Below, piece after piece: positions 16,572 through 25,534 of a stretch of 64,000 nucleotides of DNA. Numbering within the stretch: the first letter of the stretch is position 1; the number at the start of each line of letters is the position of its first letter. The position numbers and the translations under genes are program-made. The DNA lies in assembly GCF_022870885.1 (NCBI RefSeq), contig NZ_CP091509.1:558001-622000 (forward strand). Reading direction: 5' to 3'. The notes under the pieces are model-generated. The model saw only the letters and a list, made by a program, of their open reading frames with translations. It did not search any database and was not told the DNA's origin. The DNA is from Neisseria dumasiana. Lineage in GTDB: Bacteria; Pseudomonadota; Gammaproteobacteria; Burkholderiales; Neisseriaceae.

Positions 16572-17258
16572 ATGGATACATTTAAAGACAGATTAGTTTT
16601 TCTTTGGAAAGACGAAGCCCGTCAAGCCAAAATTGCTGCCGACATCGACATGACCATTGCGGGATTCAGCAGAATTTGGAACGAAGGAGGGCTGCCAAAA
16701 GCTGAAACGCTAAAGAAAATCAAACAACTTAAAGGGTGTAGTATAGATTGGTTGCTAACCGGCGAAGGCGAGCCTTTCCCCGATGCTTCTTCTGCTGCTT
16801 CATCAGCACAAGATACGTTGGGTAATCCGGTGGATATAGATGAATTTATTTTTGTGCCCCGTTACGATATCCAAGCAGCAGCGGGGCATGGCCGCTTGGT
16901 GGGTGATGAAAAACCTGTATTCAGCATGGCGTTCAGACGTTATTGGGTTGAAAACTACATTACCCGAGATACTAAAAACCTTTCTGTTATTTCCGTAAAA
17001 GGCGATTCAATGGAAGGGGTGTTGAATGACGGCGATTCCATCTTGATCAACCATGGCGAAACTACTCCCCGCGACGGTTTGTATGTGTTGCGCTTGAATG
17101 AAAATCTTTTGGTGAAACGCCTTCAGCTTATGCCGGGTGGGATTGTCAATGTGATTTCAGCCAATGAAGCGTATCCTACCTTTGAAATAAATCTCAATAA
17201 TATGACCGATGATGTGGCAATTATCGGCAGGGTGGAATGGTTTGGTAGAAATATTTAA
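16572..17258 (+). CDS. S24-family (CI/LexA-like) self-cleaving transcriptional repressor
   Basis: The 228-residue protein has an N-terminal helix-turn-helix region (about 1-65) with phage CI-type traits, including SIDWLLTGEGEP. The C-terminal S24 peptidase domain carries the nucleophile Ser146 in VKGDSMEGV and the general base Lys182 in NLLVKRLQL. A candidate cleavage site lies at AAAG, residues 102-105. Such proteins repress genes until RecA filaments or another signal trigger self-cleavage. AAGGA lies 8 nt before the ATG. No prophage genes flank it, so it may be a domesticated phage-type regulator of the divergent small gene. Neisseria lack a classical LexA, so this could be a stress regulator; that is inference. 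Confidence 0.85.
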   Translation: MDTFKDRLVFLWKDEARQAKIAADIDMTIAGFSRIWNEGGLPKAETLKKIKQLKGCSIDWLLTGEGEPFPDASSAASSAQDTLGNPVDIDEFIFVPRYDIQAAAGHGRLVGDEKPVFSMAFRRYWVENYITRDTKNLSVISVKGDSMEGVLNDGDSILINHGETTPRDGLYVLRLNENLLVKRLQLMPGGIVNVISANEAYPTFEINLNNMTDDVAIIGRVEWFGRNI

Positions 17259-17401
17259 AACAAATGCTGATATCAAATTGCCAAAACTTTTCCGAGGCCG
17301 TCTGAAAAGAACAGGCGGTTTTCAAACGTAACCGAACATTTTTAATCAGAATCCGCTAGAATAGCGGGCTTCATTTTTCAGACGGCCTTTTAGATATTGA
17401 T

Positions 17402-18466
17402 ATGTTGGTATTGGGAATAGAATCTTCTTGCGATGAAACCGGTGTGGCTTTGTACGACACGGAACGGGGTTTGTTGGCGCATCAGCTGCACACGCAAATG
17501 GCTATGCATGCAGAGTATGGCGGCGTGGTGCCCGAGCTTGCCAGCCGCGACCATATCCGCCGGTTAGTGCCTTTAACGCAAAGCTGTTTGGAACAGGCAG
17601 GTGTGGAATATAGCGATCTTGATGCTGTGGCTTTTACTCAAGGTCCGGGATTGGGAGGAGCGCTGCTTGCGGGATCGAGCTACGCCAACGCGTTGGCTTT
17701 TGCATTAAATATTCCGGTTATACCTATTCATCATCTTGAGGGTCATTTGCTGTCACCCCTGCTTTCCGAAGAAAAGCCCGAGTTTCCTTTTGTTGCTTTG
17801 CTCGTGTCGGGAGGGCATTCCCAATTTATGGCAGTGAGATGTATTGGAGACTATACCCTGTTGGGAGAGAGCGTTGATGATGCTGCCGGTGAGGCTTTTG
17901 ACAAAACAGCAAAATTATTGGGGCTGCCTTATCCCGGCGGAGCCAAGCTTTCCCAACTTGCTAAGGATGGAGCTGAAAATGCCTTTGATTTTCCCCGTCC
18001 TATGTTGCACTCGCCTGATATTCAGATGAGCTTTTCCGGTTTGAAAACCGCAGTGCTAACCGCTGTGCAAAAAGTGCGGGAACAACATGGCGGTATTGTG
18101 CCGGAGCAAACCCGTAACGATATATGCCGTGAATTTCAGGATGCGGTAGTAGATGTATTGGTTGCAAAAGCACACAAAGCCCTACTGGATACCGGTTTTC
18201 GAACTTTGGTTGTTGCAGGGGGGGTAGGGGCGAATTGGAAGTTGCGTGAAGCTTTAGGCCGTCTGAAAATACAGACTGCGCCCATCAAAGGCCAACCGAA
18301 GCCTTTGCCGGAAAAGGTAAAAGTATATTTTCCCCCGATGGAATATTGTACTGATAACGGCGCAATGATTGCTTTTGCCGGAGCAATGCGGTTAACAAAC
18401 GCTCGGGAAGCGGGCAGTTTTAATGTTAAACCGCGATGGCTCTTAACGGATATTGTGGTAGCTTGA
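17402..18466 (+). CDS. tsaD: tRNA threonylcarbamoyladenosine transferase TsaD
   Basis: TsaD transfers the threonylcarbamoyl group to A37 of ANN-decoding tRNAs, working with TsaB, TsaE and TsaC. The 354-residue protein starts [19 protein letters not shown]. It has the metal-binding motif HLEGH (111-115), the ASKHA nucleotide-fold blocks LLVSGGHSQ and [14 protein letters not shown], and a C-terminal [13 protein letters not shown] that completes the metal site. The length is normal for the family. An uptake sequence at about 18257 encodes GRLK inside the gene. An inverted CCGCT/AGCGG repeat lies 30-45 nt upstream of the start. Confidence 0.96.
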   Translation: MLVLGIESSCDETGVALYDTERGLLAHQLHTQMAMHAEYGGVVPELASRDHIRRLVPLTQSCLEQAGVEYSDLDAVAFTQGPGLGGALLAGSSYANALAFALNIPVIPIHHLEGHLLSPLLSEEKPEFPFVALLVSGGHSQFMAVRCIGDYTLLGESVDDAAGEAFDKTAKLLGLPYPGGAKLSQLAKDGAENAFDFPRPMLHSPDIQMSFSGLKTAVLTAVQKVREQHGGIVPEQTRNDICREFQDAVVDVLVAKAHKALLDTGFRTLVVAGGVGANWKLREALGRLKIQTAPIKGQPKPLPEKVKVYFPPMEYCTDNGAMIAFAGAMRLTNAREAGSFNVKPRWLLTDIVVA

Positions 18467-18550
18467 AAATGATGCAAATCCGATAAATGATAGACGGCCA
18501 TTGCAAAACCAACATCAATAACGCACAGTAATCCGATAACATTTCAACAG

Positions 18551-18596
18551 TGAAAAACCGCAACATCCGACAAATGCCGGGTGTTGCGGTTTTTCA
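18551..18596. terminator. Bidirectional terminator between tsaD and fabI
   Basis: TGAAAAACCGCAACA pairs perfectly with TGTTGCGGTTTTTCA (18582-18596), giving a 15-bp stem with T tracts on both strands between two convergent genes. Confidence 0.93.
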
Positions 18597-18674
18597 TGTT
18601 AAACGCTTAACTGAATGTAAGCATCAAATCGGACTTTTCATACGGCATTACCGTTTTATATCCAACTCACACCG

Positions 18675-19466
18675 TTAGATATTGTCCGGATCGTTTAAAG
18701 CATTGATGCTGTAGCCGCCGTCAACATAGGTAATTTCACCCGTGATGCCTGAAGCCAAGTCAGACAATAAAAATGCTGCCGTGTTGCCTACTTCTGTGAT
18801 GGTTACATTGCGGCCGAGCGGATTATGCGAAGCAACATGGTTTAACAATTTGCTGAAATCGGCAATGCCTGAAGCAGCCAAGGTTTTGATCGGGCCTGCT
18901 GAAATGCCATTGCACCGGATGCCTTCTTTGCCCAAGCAAGCAGCGGTAAAGCGTATGCCTGCTTCCAAGCTGGCTTTGGCCATGCCCATTACGTTGTAGT
19001 GGGGAACGGCTCTCACCGCACCGAGATAGGTTAATGCCAAAATCGAGCCGTTTCTACCCTGCATCATCGGGCGCGCCGCTTTTGCCAAGGCAGGCAAGCT
19101 GTAAGCCGAAACTTCGTGGGCGATTTTGAAAGCCTCGCGGCTGATGCTGTCTAAAAAATCACCGTCTAACGCTTCGCGGGGCGCAAAGCCGATAGAATGA
19201 ACCAATCCGTCTAACCCGTCCCATACTTTTCCTAGGTCGGTAAATGTTTTCTCAATTTCTTCATCGCTTTGTACATCGCAGCGGAATACCAATTCGGAAC
19301 CCAGTTCTGCGGCCATTTTACGTACGCGGTCTTCTAATTTGTCGACAACATAAGTGAAAGCCAATTCAGCACCTTGTTCATGACACGCTTTGGCAATACC
19401 GTAAGCAATAGAACGCTCAGAGATCATGCCGGTAATCAGAATTTTTTTACCTTGCAAAAAGCCCAT
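18675..19466 (-). CDS. fabI: Enoyl-[acyl-carrier-protein] reductase (NADH) FabI
   Basis: FabI performs the last reduction of each fatty-acid elongation cycle, converting trans-2-enoyl-ACP to acyl-ACP. The 263-residue protein has the FabI-type nucleotide site [20 protein letters not shown]. The catalytic residues are Tyr147 (LTYLG), Tyr157 (PHYNVMG) and Lys164. [13 protein letters not shown] and the C-terminal [10 protein letters not shown] are also typical. The start at 19466 has AAGGAT upstream at good spacing; the longer frame would extend over the -10 promoter. It is convergent with tsaD and monocistronic. Confidence 0.97.
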   Translation of the reverse strand: MGFLQGKKILITGMISERSIAYGIAKACHEQGAELAFTYVVDKLEDRVRKMAAELGSELVFRCDVQSDEEIEKTFTDLGKVWDGLDGLVHSIGFAPREALDGDFLDSISREAFKIAHEVSAYSLPALAKAARPMMQGRNGSILALTYLGAVRAVPHYNVMGMAKASLEAGIRFTAACLGKEGIRCNGISAGPIKTLAASGIADFSKLLNHVASHNPLGRNVTITEVGNTAAFLLSDLASGITGEITYVDGGYSINALNDPDNI

Positions 19467-19512
19467 GTATATTATCCTTAAATAGTGGTTTTGAGGATTA
19501 ACCAAACGGCGC

Positions 19513-19518
19513 ATTATA
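19513..19518 (-). promoter_or_regulatory. Extended -10 promoter of fabI
   Basis: Minus-strand TGATATAAT is an extended -10 (TG, one base, TATAAT), 47 nt before the fabI start. No good -35 is seen. Confidence 0.55.
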
Positions 19519-19878
19519 TCAAAATCAGCAAGTTAAGCATAGAAAATGGGAGCATACACTTCGGCCTTTTTATAATCCGAAAAACACGGTCTTTATCGAT
19601 GGGGTGGTCATTAACAACAAGCCGTTTTTTTATTTTTATTAAGCTGACATTTGGAGATTCCGGAAAGATGGAGAAGCAGTGCAAATCTGATTTCACTCAG
19701 ATAGAAAAAGCCGGCTCGTGTAACATAAAAAGATTCGCAAATCAAAACGGCTTGATAATGTAGATTATTTATTTCAGATGTTCGGGCAATAAATTAAGTT
19801 TATTTTTCATAAGAGGTAACCCCTATTGTAGAACTTATTTGTTTGGACTGTGCTTCGCGATTTGAGGAAGAGTTAAGC

Positions 19879-19884
19879 TATAAT
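19879..19884 (+). promoter_or_regulatory. -10 box of dnaB
   Basis: A perfect TATAAT lies 92 nt upstream of the dnaB ATG. The -35 is poor. Confidence 0.5.
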
Positions 19885-19975
19885 TCGCCCTTTCCGCAAT
19901 CGGAAATTTGCACAATTTTTGCGGCTTTTCCGGTGCGCTTAAGTTGGTACACTAAAGATTTTGAAAGGTTTTTCC

Positions 19976-21388
19976 ATGAATGATTACAGCGAAATGATGC
20001 CGTCTGAAACAGACCGCGAAGTGAGCGCACTTGCTTTGCCGCCCCATTCTATGGAAGCCGAACAATCAGTATTGGGCGGATTGCTGTTGGAAAATTCGGC
20101 ATGGGACAGAATAGCAGATGTTGTCAGCCCTGAAGATTTCTACCGTCATGAGCACCGCCTGATTTTTCGTCATATTGCAGCCTTGATCAACGAAAGTCGG
20201 CCGGCGGATGTGATTACAGTGCAGGAAGCACTGGAGAGAAACGAAGAGTTGGAAGCCGCGGGCGGATTCAATTACCTGATCTCGTTGGCTCAGAACACCC
20301 CTTCGGCGGCCAACATACGCCGCTATGCAGAAATTGTGCGCGAACGTTCGATAATGCGCCAGCTTGCAGAGGTTGGCACAGAAATTGCACGCAGTGCCTA
20401 TAATCCTCAAGGAAGGGATGCAGGGCAGCTTTTGGATGAGGCTGAAAATAAAGTATTCCAAATTGCCGAAAGCACGGCCAAGTCGAAGCAGGGCTTTTTG
20501 GAAATGCCCGCGCTGCTGCGGGAAGTGGTTGCCCGTATCGACATGCTGTATTCGCGTGAAAACCCTGATGAAGTAACCGGCATTGCTACGGGTTTTATCG
20601 ATTTGGATAAAAAAACATCGGGGCTTCAACCCGGAGATTTGATTATCGTTGCCGGCCGGCCGTCTATGGGTAAAACCGCGTTTTCAATCAATATTGCCGA
20701 GCATGTGGCAGTAGAATCCAAATTGCCGGTGGCCGTGTTTTCTATGGAAATGGGTGGCGCGCAATTGGTAATGCGTATGCTCGGTTCGGTAGGCCGCCTC
20801 GACCAGCATGTGTTGAAAACAGGCCGTTTGGAAGACGAACATTGGGGCCGTCTGAACGATGCCGTCGCAAAGCTATCTGATGCGCCGATGTTTATTGATG
20901 AAACGCCCGGGCTGACTGCACTCGAACTGCGCGCCCGCGCCCGCCGTTTGGCACGACAGTTCAATGGAAGGTTGGGGTTGATTGTCATTGACTACCTTCA
21001 GCTGATGGCAGGTTCGGGGCGGAGTGATAACCGTGCATCGGAGCTGGGAGAGATTTCACGTTCGCTGAAAGCTTTGGCCAAAGAATTGCAAGTGCCGGTG
21101 ATAGCATTGTCGCAATTGAGCCGTACAGTTGAGCAGCGCACCGATAAACGGCCGATGATGTCGGATTTGCGTGAATCGGGTGCAATTGAGCAAGATGCTG
21201 ATTTAATTATGTTTATGTATCGGGATGAATACTATAATGCAGAAACCCAGTTTAAAGGTTTGGCAGAATGTATCATCGGCAAGCACCGTAACGGCCCAAC
21301 CGGAAAAGTATTCCTCACCTTTATCGGCCAGTTTACCAAATTTGAAAATGCCGCATATGTGCCTGAGGCGGCAATGATGGAAGATTGA
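19976..21388 (+). CDS. dnaB: Replicative DNA helicase DnaB
   Basis: DnaB is the hexameric 5'-3' helicase at the replication fork. The 470-residue protein has the N-terminal primase-interacting domain (PPHSMEAEQSVLGGLLL, about 24-125), a linker, and the RecA-like domain. That domain has Walker A GRPSMGKT (227-234), Walker B-type LIVIDYLQLM and the C-terminal GKHRNGPTG segment. The ATG at 19976 follows AAAGG by 7 nt. There is no intein or insertion. In Neisseria this gene commonly sits just upstream of the pilHIJKX cluster, as it does here. Confidence 0.96.
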   Translation: MNDYSEMMPSETDREVSALALPPHSMEAEQSVLGGLLLENSAWDRIADVVSPEDFYRHEHRLIFRHIAALINESRPADVITVQEALERNEELEAAGGFNYLISLAQNTPSAANIRRYAEIVRERSIMRQLAEVGTEIARSAYNPQGRDAGQLLDEAENKVFQIAESTAKSKQGFLEMPALLREVVARIDMLYSRENPDEVTGIATGFIDLDKKTSGLQPGDLIIVAGRPSMGKTAFSINIAEHVAVESKLPVAVFSMEMGGAQLVMRMLGSVGRLDQHVLKTGRLEDEHWGRLNDAVAKLSDAPMFIDETPGLTALELRARARRLARQFNGRLGLIVIDYLQLMAGSGRSDNRASELGEISRSLKALAKELQVPVIALSQLSRTVEQRTDKRPMMSDLRESGAIEQDADLIMFMYRDEYYNAETQFKGLAECIIGKHRNGPTGKVFLTFIGQFTKFENAAYVPEAAMMED

Positions 21389-21705
21389 TACAGATTCTCC
21401 CATACTGTCAGCCGTATTTCATATTTTATTAGGCGGGCATGACGTTATCGTTTACAATAGCAAACGAAAATAAACAAATCGTTAATTCAGAAGGCAGATA
21501 CATGTCGTATCACACCTTCAATAATAGGGTTGCGGGGCCCTAAATAATTGATGGCACAATGGTTTTATTGTTGGCCGTTTGTCAAACTTTCGTCTTAAAG
21601 CCGGTTGGTAGCATAACCATTATTTTCAGGCATATCACACATGAGGCCGTCTGAAGCGGTTTGCGGACGAGACACATTACTCAAACAACGTCATCAGGTT
21701 TACTC
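21389..21705. other. Intergenic region between dnaB and the pilin operon
   Basis: This 317-bp gap is the presumed promoter region of the pilin operon, with an uptake sequence (21643-21653) shortly before pilH. A 13-codon frame (21502-21543, MSYHTFNNRVAGP) has AGAAGG upstream. It may be a leader peptide or chance. No obvious consensus promoter is seen. Confidence 0.4.
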
Positions 21706-22389
21706 ATGCATTCACAGAGCAAAGGTTTTACCTTAATAGAATTACTGATCGTTATTGCGATTGTTGCCATTATGGCTACGATCGCCCTCCCTAATATGAG
21801 CCAGTGGATTGCCTCGCGCCGTGCAGCGGGTCAGGCAGAACAAGTGGCCAATCTTTTGCGTTTTGCAAGAGCGGAAGCGGTCCGCTTAAATGCCATTGTA
21901 TATGTTTGCCCCGTCCAAATTAAAAAAGACGGCAATCCGGATCAATACTGCGACATGAAATATACAGGCCAAGGGCTTGCCGCGTTTGCAGACAACAATA
22001 AAAACGGCATTTATGAGCGCAATGAAGACACGGATCTGCGTACGGTAATCCTTAATTCGCCGCAAAATACCAAAGTGAGTTATCAGGTTGATAATTATGC
22101 TTTCAGCGGAGAACGCACCGGAAATAATCACATGTGGGGCTTCCTGCCCAACGGCACCTTCGGTCATAAAGCACAAGCCGCCGACAAATTAAACCACTCC
22201 ACCGGATATGTAAAGATTTCTCTTACCGATGCATCAGCCAGTAGCGAGGCAGATAAAAGGGCGCGCTCAACGATTGTTGTCATTGATAGTGCAGGTCGGG
22301 CAACCGTATGTTCGGGCAACTCCGATGGAAGTCAAAATTCTGAAGATGTTATGAAAAATTTATGTCGTTATAGCAGCGATAACACATAA
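21706..22389 (+). CDS. pilH: Minor pilin PilH/FimT (GspH family)
   Basis: PilH is one of the minor (core) pilins that prime type IV pilus assembly in the inner membrane. The 227-residue prepilin has a short leader, MHSQSKG, cut by PilD before Phe8. It keeps Glu at +5 (FTLIE) and a hydrophobic N-terminal helix (LLIVIAIVAIMATIALP). A GspH/FimT-type globular domain with two C-terminal cysteines (TVCSGN and NLCRYS) follows. It is the first gene of a five-gene pilin operon. The order matches the Neisseria pilHIJKX cluster next to dnaB. Confidence 0.88.
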   Translation: MHSQSKGFTLIELLIVIAIVAIMATIALPNMSQWIASRRAAGQAEQVANLLRFARAEAVRLNAIVYVCPVQIKKDGNPDQYCDMKYTGQGLAAFADNNKNGIYERNEDTDLRTVILNSPQNTKVSYQVDNYAFSGERTGNNHMWGFLPNGTFGHKAQAADKLNHSTGYVKISLTDASASSEADKRARSTIVVIDSAGRATVCSGNSDGSQNSEDVMKNLCRYSSDNT

Positions 22390-22443
22390 CATTCTGTCTG
22401 TTTATCATTTCCTTTTCATGAACACCAAAAAAGAATATCTAAA

Positions 22444-23172
22444 ATGAATGTTAGCAACAAGAACATAATAAAGCCAAAGACAGGCCGTCTGAAAAAAAGC
22501 CAGCGCGGTATGACTTTGGTAGAAGTGTTGGTATCTATGTTTGTTTTGGCAGTTGGCGTGCTGGCTTTGCTGGCAACCCAGTTAAGAACAGTCGCAAGTG
22601 TGCAGGAAGCTGAGAGCCAAACTGTTGTAGCCCAGGCAGTTCAAAATCTTATGGAAAGTATGCTGATCAATCCTACGTTGTGTAGCAAAGATGATAAAGA
22701 TGATCCTCGATGTGCCGGTAAGGTTGATGACAATACGCCTGAAAATTGGGTTGTGAAAAGTTACGATAATAATAAGATATTTGTGGATGATAATGGGAAG
22801 CCAATAAGTTATCGGTATTCAAATCCTGTTGAAGCAAAACCTTGTAGTGGAAATAATTTATGTCGCTCTCCTGATTCCACTTCTTTGAATAAAAGAGAAA
22901 TTTTAGAAGATCAGTTAGGCCGTTTTGAGGACAGCTTATCAAAGGCGCTACCTAATGCGAATGTTTGGTACATTATTTGTAATGATAATTCAGGAAAAGA
23001 CATGACTATTTCAGGCAGTTCGGTTACACATCATTGTTCAGGCAATGAAAGTCATCCTTTTGTTATCAAAGTGTTGTGGGAAATGGAAGCCGAAAAAATC
23101 AAAGATAATAAAGCCTTAACTCAAAATAATAAAAAAATTGTGTATACCTACCAAGCACGCCTTGCGGAGTAA
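22444..23172 (+). CDS. pilI: Minor pilin PilI (PilV family)
   Basis: The 242-residue prepilin has an unusually long leader (about 22 residues) ending SQRG, then MTLVEVLVSMFVLAVGVLALLA, with Glu at +5 of the mature form. It belongs to the PilV/GspI group, which initiates pilus assembly with PilH, PilJ and PilK. The uptake sequence at 22483-22492 lies inside the leader and encodes GRLKK, so the DNA uptake signal shapes part of the leader peptide. The globular domain has several cysteines, likely in disulfides. It lies 54 nt after pilH. Confidence 0.86.
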   Translation: MNVSNKNIIKPKTGRLKKSQRGMTLVEVLVSMFVLAVGVLALLATQLRTVASVQEAESQTVVAQAVQNLMESMLINPTLCSKDDKDDPRCAGKVDDNTPENWVVKSYDNNKIFVDDNGKPISYRYSNPVEAKPCSGNNLCRSPDSTSLNKREILEDQLGRFEDSLSKALPNANVWYIICNDNSGKDMTISGSSVTHHCSGNESHPFVIKVLWEMEAEKIKDNKALTQNNKKIVYTYQARLAE

Positions 23173-23178
23173 CGTATC

Positions 23179-24120
23179 ATGAGAATGTACTTATCTTCTT
23201 CACACATTGCGGGCAAACATAGTCAGCAAGGTTTCAGTTTGATTGAATTCGCTGTAGCCAGCATATTGAGCCTGTTGGTATTGGTTGCGGTCAGTACAGG
23301 TTATTTTACTGCGCGCACTTTGAATACGGCGGCTGATACCCGTCTTAAATTTCAACAGGATTTGCGTAATGCCGCCAATATGGTTGTGCGGGATGCCCGT
23401 ATGGCAGGTGGTTTTGGCTGTTTCAGCCTGATTGGTGAAAAAGACGGTAAGGTTATTCATGATCGCAACACTTCTACATCCGGTTCGGAAGCGTTTAAAT
23501 TGGAGAACAATCCGTCCAATCTAATGCCTGTTCGTACAATAGCCCAATCTAACTTCAGGCCGGCCGGTTTTTCGGCATCGTCTGATGCATTGATATTTAT
23601 GTACGGTTCGGGATCGGGACGTATAGGCAGTATAGACAGAGGTGTTTCAAATAACCAGCCTTTGATTTTCAGCAGTTGCAATACCTTGGTGCGTCCTGCA
23701 AACGATACTATACCTTCCGATGAAAGTGCGCTGAAAACCACATTAGGTGTTTCGGATTTGCAGTTAAGTGAAATTATGGTGATGAATTACACGGTAAATG
23801 CTTATGTAACCGGCAGTATTAATGGTCAATCGGGATTGTTCCGTTTTCAATTGAGTGGAAATGATTGGAGTAGCCCGCAACTGCTGATTAAAGATGTTAC
23901 CGGAGCAAATTTCAGATATACCTATGTGAACAATTGCCCCGAAGAAATATTGCCGAAAGATAAAACCAAGTTTGAAAGATTCGAATATTCTCCTAATTTG
24001 ACGAGAATGCCTGCGCTCATACAAATGAATTTAAGCGGAGGAGCTCAGGATCAAAATCAAATTTATACCATTAACGCTTCAGTGAGGGGGGGGAACTCAT
24101 GCGCAAACCGTACACTTTAA
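23179..24120 (+). CDS. pilJ: Minor pilin PilJ (PilW family)
   Basis: The 313-residue prepilin has its cleavage site at QQG|FSLIEF (Gly18/Phe19, Glu23 at +5) and the long helix SILSLLVLVAVSTGYF. It is followed by a PilW-type domain with DARMAGGFGCF, a signature of the family. It starts 6 nt after pilI, so it is co-transcribed. The last 22 nt overlap pilK. A run of eight G (24086-24093) encodes Arg-Gly-Gly near the C-terminus; slippage there would change the last residues and the stop. Assignment rests on the motif and the cluster order. Confidence 0.88.
   Translation: MRMYLSSSHIAGKHSQQGFSLIEFAVASILSLLVLVAVSTGYFTARTLNTAADTRLKFQQDLRNAANMVVRDARMAGGFGCFSLIGEKDGKVIHDRNTSTSGSEAFKLENNPSNLMPVRTIAQSNFRPAGFSASSDALIFMYGSGSGRIGSIDRGVSNNQPLIFSSCNTLVRPANDTIPSDESALKTTLGVSDLQLSEIMVMNYTVNAYVTGSINGQSGLFRFQLSGNDWSSPQLLIKDVTGANFRYTYVNNCPEEILPKDKTKFERFEYSPNLTRMPALIQMNLSGGAQDQNQIYTINASVRGGNSCANRTL
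24086..24093 (+). repeat. G8 homopolymer in the pilJ/pilK overlap
   Basis: Eight consecutive G lie in the 3' end of pilJ and coincide with the ribosome-binding site of pilK (ATG at 24099). Poly-G tracts of this size are typical slipped-strand phase-variation sites in Neisseria. Confidence 0.8.
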
Positions 24121-24656
24121 AACACATCAATAAATCGGCACAACAAGGGTTTTCGTTGTTTATCGTGTTGATGGTGATGATTGTAGTGGCATTTTTTGTG
24201 GTGAGTGTGACGCAATCGTACAATACTGAACAGCGCATCAGTACTAATGATGCCGATAGAAAATTTGCAGCAGCTTTAGCCGAAGCGGCATTAAGGGAAG
24301 GGGAAAGTAAAATTGCAGCCTTCGATGGTATCGTTAAATTCACGGATAATTGTACGGATGCGAAATGCCGTGCCGCAGGTAGTTCTCCCGGTACTTTCGG
24401 AGATATTATCGTTGAGCCCGGTACTTCAAAGGTTGAAGCTTGGGAACGGCGCAATGGAGGCGGCAAAGCTAAACTTTTGATAGATACTAACGGAGGGACA
24501 TTGGCGAACATGGGAGCAAGTGAATCACCGCGTTATATTATCGAATATATCAGCACTCAAGATGACGGCATGGTTATCTATCGTGTTACCGCCAAAGCGT
24601 GGGGAAAAAATAAAAATACGGTAGTGGTTTTACAGTCCTATGTGACTGCAGGGTAA
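24099..24656 (+). CDS. pilK: Minor pilin PilK (PilX N-terminal family)
   Basis: The 185-residue prepilin is cut at QQG|FSLFIVLMVMIVVAFFVV. It lacks Glu at +5 (Ile22 instead), as is usual for the GspK/PilK tip subunit, which caps the assembly-initiating complex. The rest is a compact domain with two cysteines (DNCTDAKC). The ATG at 24099 overlaps pilJ by 22 nt, and its ribosome site is the G8 tract. A stop then leads, 15 nt on, to the pilX-like gene. Confidence 0.85.
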   Translation: MRKPYTLKHINKSAQQGFSLFIVLMVMIVVAFFVVSVTQSYNTEQRISTNDADRKFAAALAEAALREGESKIAAFDGIVKFTDNCTDAKCRAAGSSPGTFGDIIVEPGTSKVEAWERRNGGGKAKLLIDTNGGTLANMGASESPRYIIEYISTQDDGMVIYRVTAKAWGKNKNTVVVLQSYVTAG

Positions 24657-24671
24657 GGGGGGAGCAGAAAC

Positions 24672-25124
24672 ATGTCTTTCCAATCAAAAGGGTTTACTTT
24701 GATTGAAATGCTGATAACCATTGCAGTAATCGGTATTTTAGCCACTATCGCTCTGCCTTCTTATATGCACTACATAGAACGTGGCCATTTGGCTCAGGCA
24801 CATAACGAATTGGTAAATATCAATAACCGTATTAAAACGGAGCGGGTTAAACAGCCGTCGAGTTATAGGGATCAAAGCCAGCTCAGACTGTTTGTAGAAG
24901 GTCTTCACAAAGAAGCGGAAGTAAAGAAGAAATATGATATTCAAGTGTATGTGCCTGAGAGTAATAGTCTTGTTTATCATCTGGTGGCCAAGCCTCAAGC
25001 AAGCAGCGGTTATACAAAGGCTGTTTGGATGAATAGTGCCGGAGATGCTTATAAGTGCGATAATGCCGCTGCTGCCGAGCGCTATGCGACTAATGGAGAT
25101 TGTGAAAAAATCGGCGGAAAGTAG
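24672..25124 (+). CDS. pilX: Minor pilin PilX/PilL-like
   Basis: The 150-residue prepilin has leader MSFQSKG, mature FTLIEMLITIAVIGILATIALPSYMHYIERG and Glu at +5. The C-terminal half matches meningococcal PilX in pattern: QLRLFVEGL, KKKYDIQVYV, SSGYTKAVWMNSAGDAYKC and a final Cys pair. PilX is a pilus-associated minor pilin needed for aggregation and adhesion; PilL of gonococcus is the orthologue. It is the last gene of the operon, with the ribosome site AGGGGGGAG. Function in this species is inferred from the position and the PilX-like core. Confidence 0.85.
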   Translation: MSFQSKGFTLIEMLITIAVIGILATIALPSYMHYIERGHLAQAHNELVNINNRIKTERVKQPSSYRDQSQLRLFVEGLHKEAEVKKKYDIQVYVPESNSLVYHLVAKPQASSGYTKAVWMNSAGDAYKCDNAAAAERYATNGDCEKIGGK

Positions 25125-25201
25125 ATAACTATATTGCCTGTTTCTGTTGTCTATTTGCTTCCAAACAAGTGAAAAAGTTTAAAAAGAAATGTACTCGGGA
25201 T

Positions 25202-25238
25202 AAGAAGTCGAAATTCAATCTAAGAATTTCGACTTCTT
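25202..25238. terminator. Terminator of the pilin operon
   Basis: AAGAAGTCGAAATTC and its perfect complement GAATTTCGACTTCTT form a 15-bp stem with a 7-nt loop; T-rich sequence follows. Confidence 0.8.
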
Positions 25239-25487
25239 GTTTATGATTCCATACATTTTTTTGTGATGAATCATCATCGCCCAATCGAATATCGCATGTG
25301 GTTGTGAGCAGACAGTCGGCAGGCTTCCAATATAAGACAACAGATATTCGATCACAGATTTCGTTACTGCGTTTGGGGAGAAGATCGCAAAAAAGTCTTT
25401 CAGATGATGCATCCCAATCCCACAATAAAAGTTAAATTGATTAAACATATGGCCCCTCTTAAAACAGTTTGGTAAGTTCGGAGCATT

Positions 25488-25493
25488 TATAAT
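25488..25493 (+). promoter_or_regulatory. -10 box of mscS
   Basis: TATAAT 41 nt before the mscS ATG. No clear -35 is seen. An uptake sequence follows. Confidence 0.45.
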
Positions 25494-25534
25494 TGTTTTC
25501 AGACGGCCTTAAGTAAGTAAACTATGGAATAACA

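Larger units (their letters stand above)
19467..19975. other. Intergenic region between fabI and dnaB
   Basis: This 509-bp divergent region holds a fabI -10 and a dnaB -10 (annotated separately). About 350 bp between them has no recognisable gene. A CCGCAA/TTGCGG inverted repeat lies at roughly 19894-19924, in the dnaB leader. I see no repeat element. Confidence 0.55.
25125..25534. other. Gene-poor stretch with terminator and repeat-like remnant
   Basis: This 410-bp gap holds the pilin operon terminator (25202-25238), a roughly 230-bp block (25240-25450) and the mscS -10. The block has two overlapping minus-strand open frames (98 and 77 codons), neither with a ribosome site. Their right end (ATAAAAGTTAAATTGATTAAA) resembles the right terminus of the CREE at 15981-16000. 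It looks like the remnant of a repeat or insertion sequence that I cannot name. Confidence 0.4.

Noticed and set aside
16572..17258. Prophage remnant around the S24 repressor
   Set aside because: No structural, replication or integrase genes nearby; flanked by ordinary chromosomal genes.
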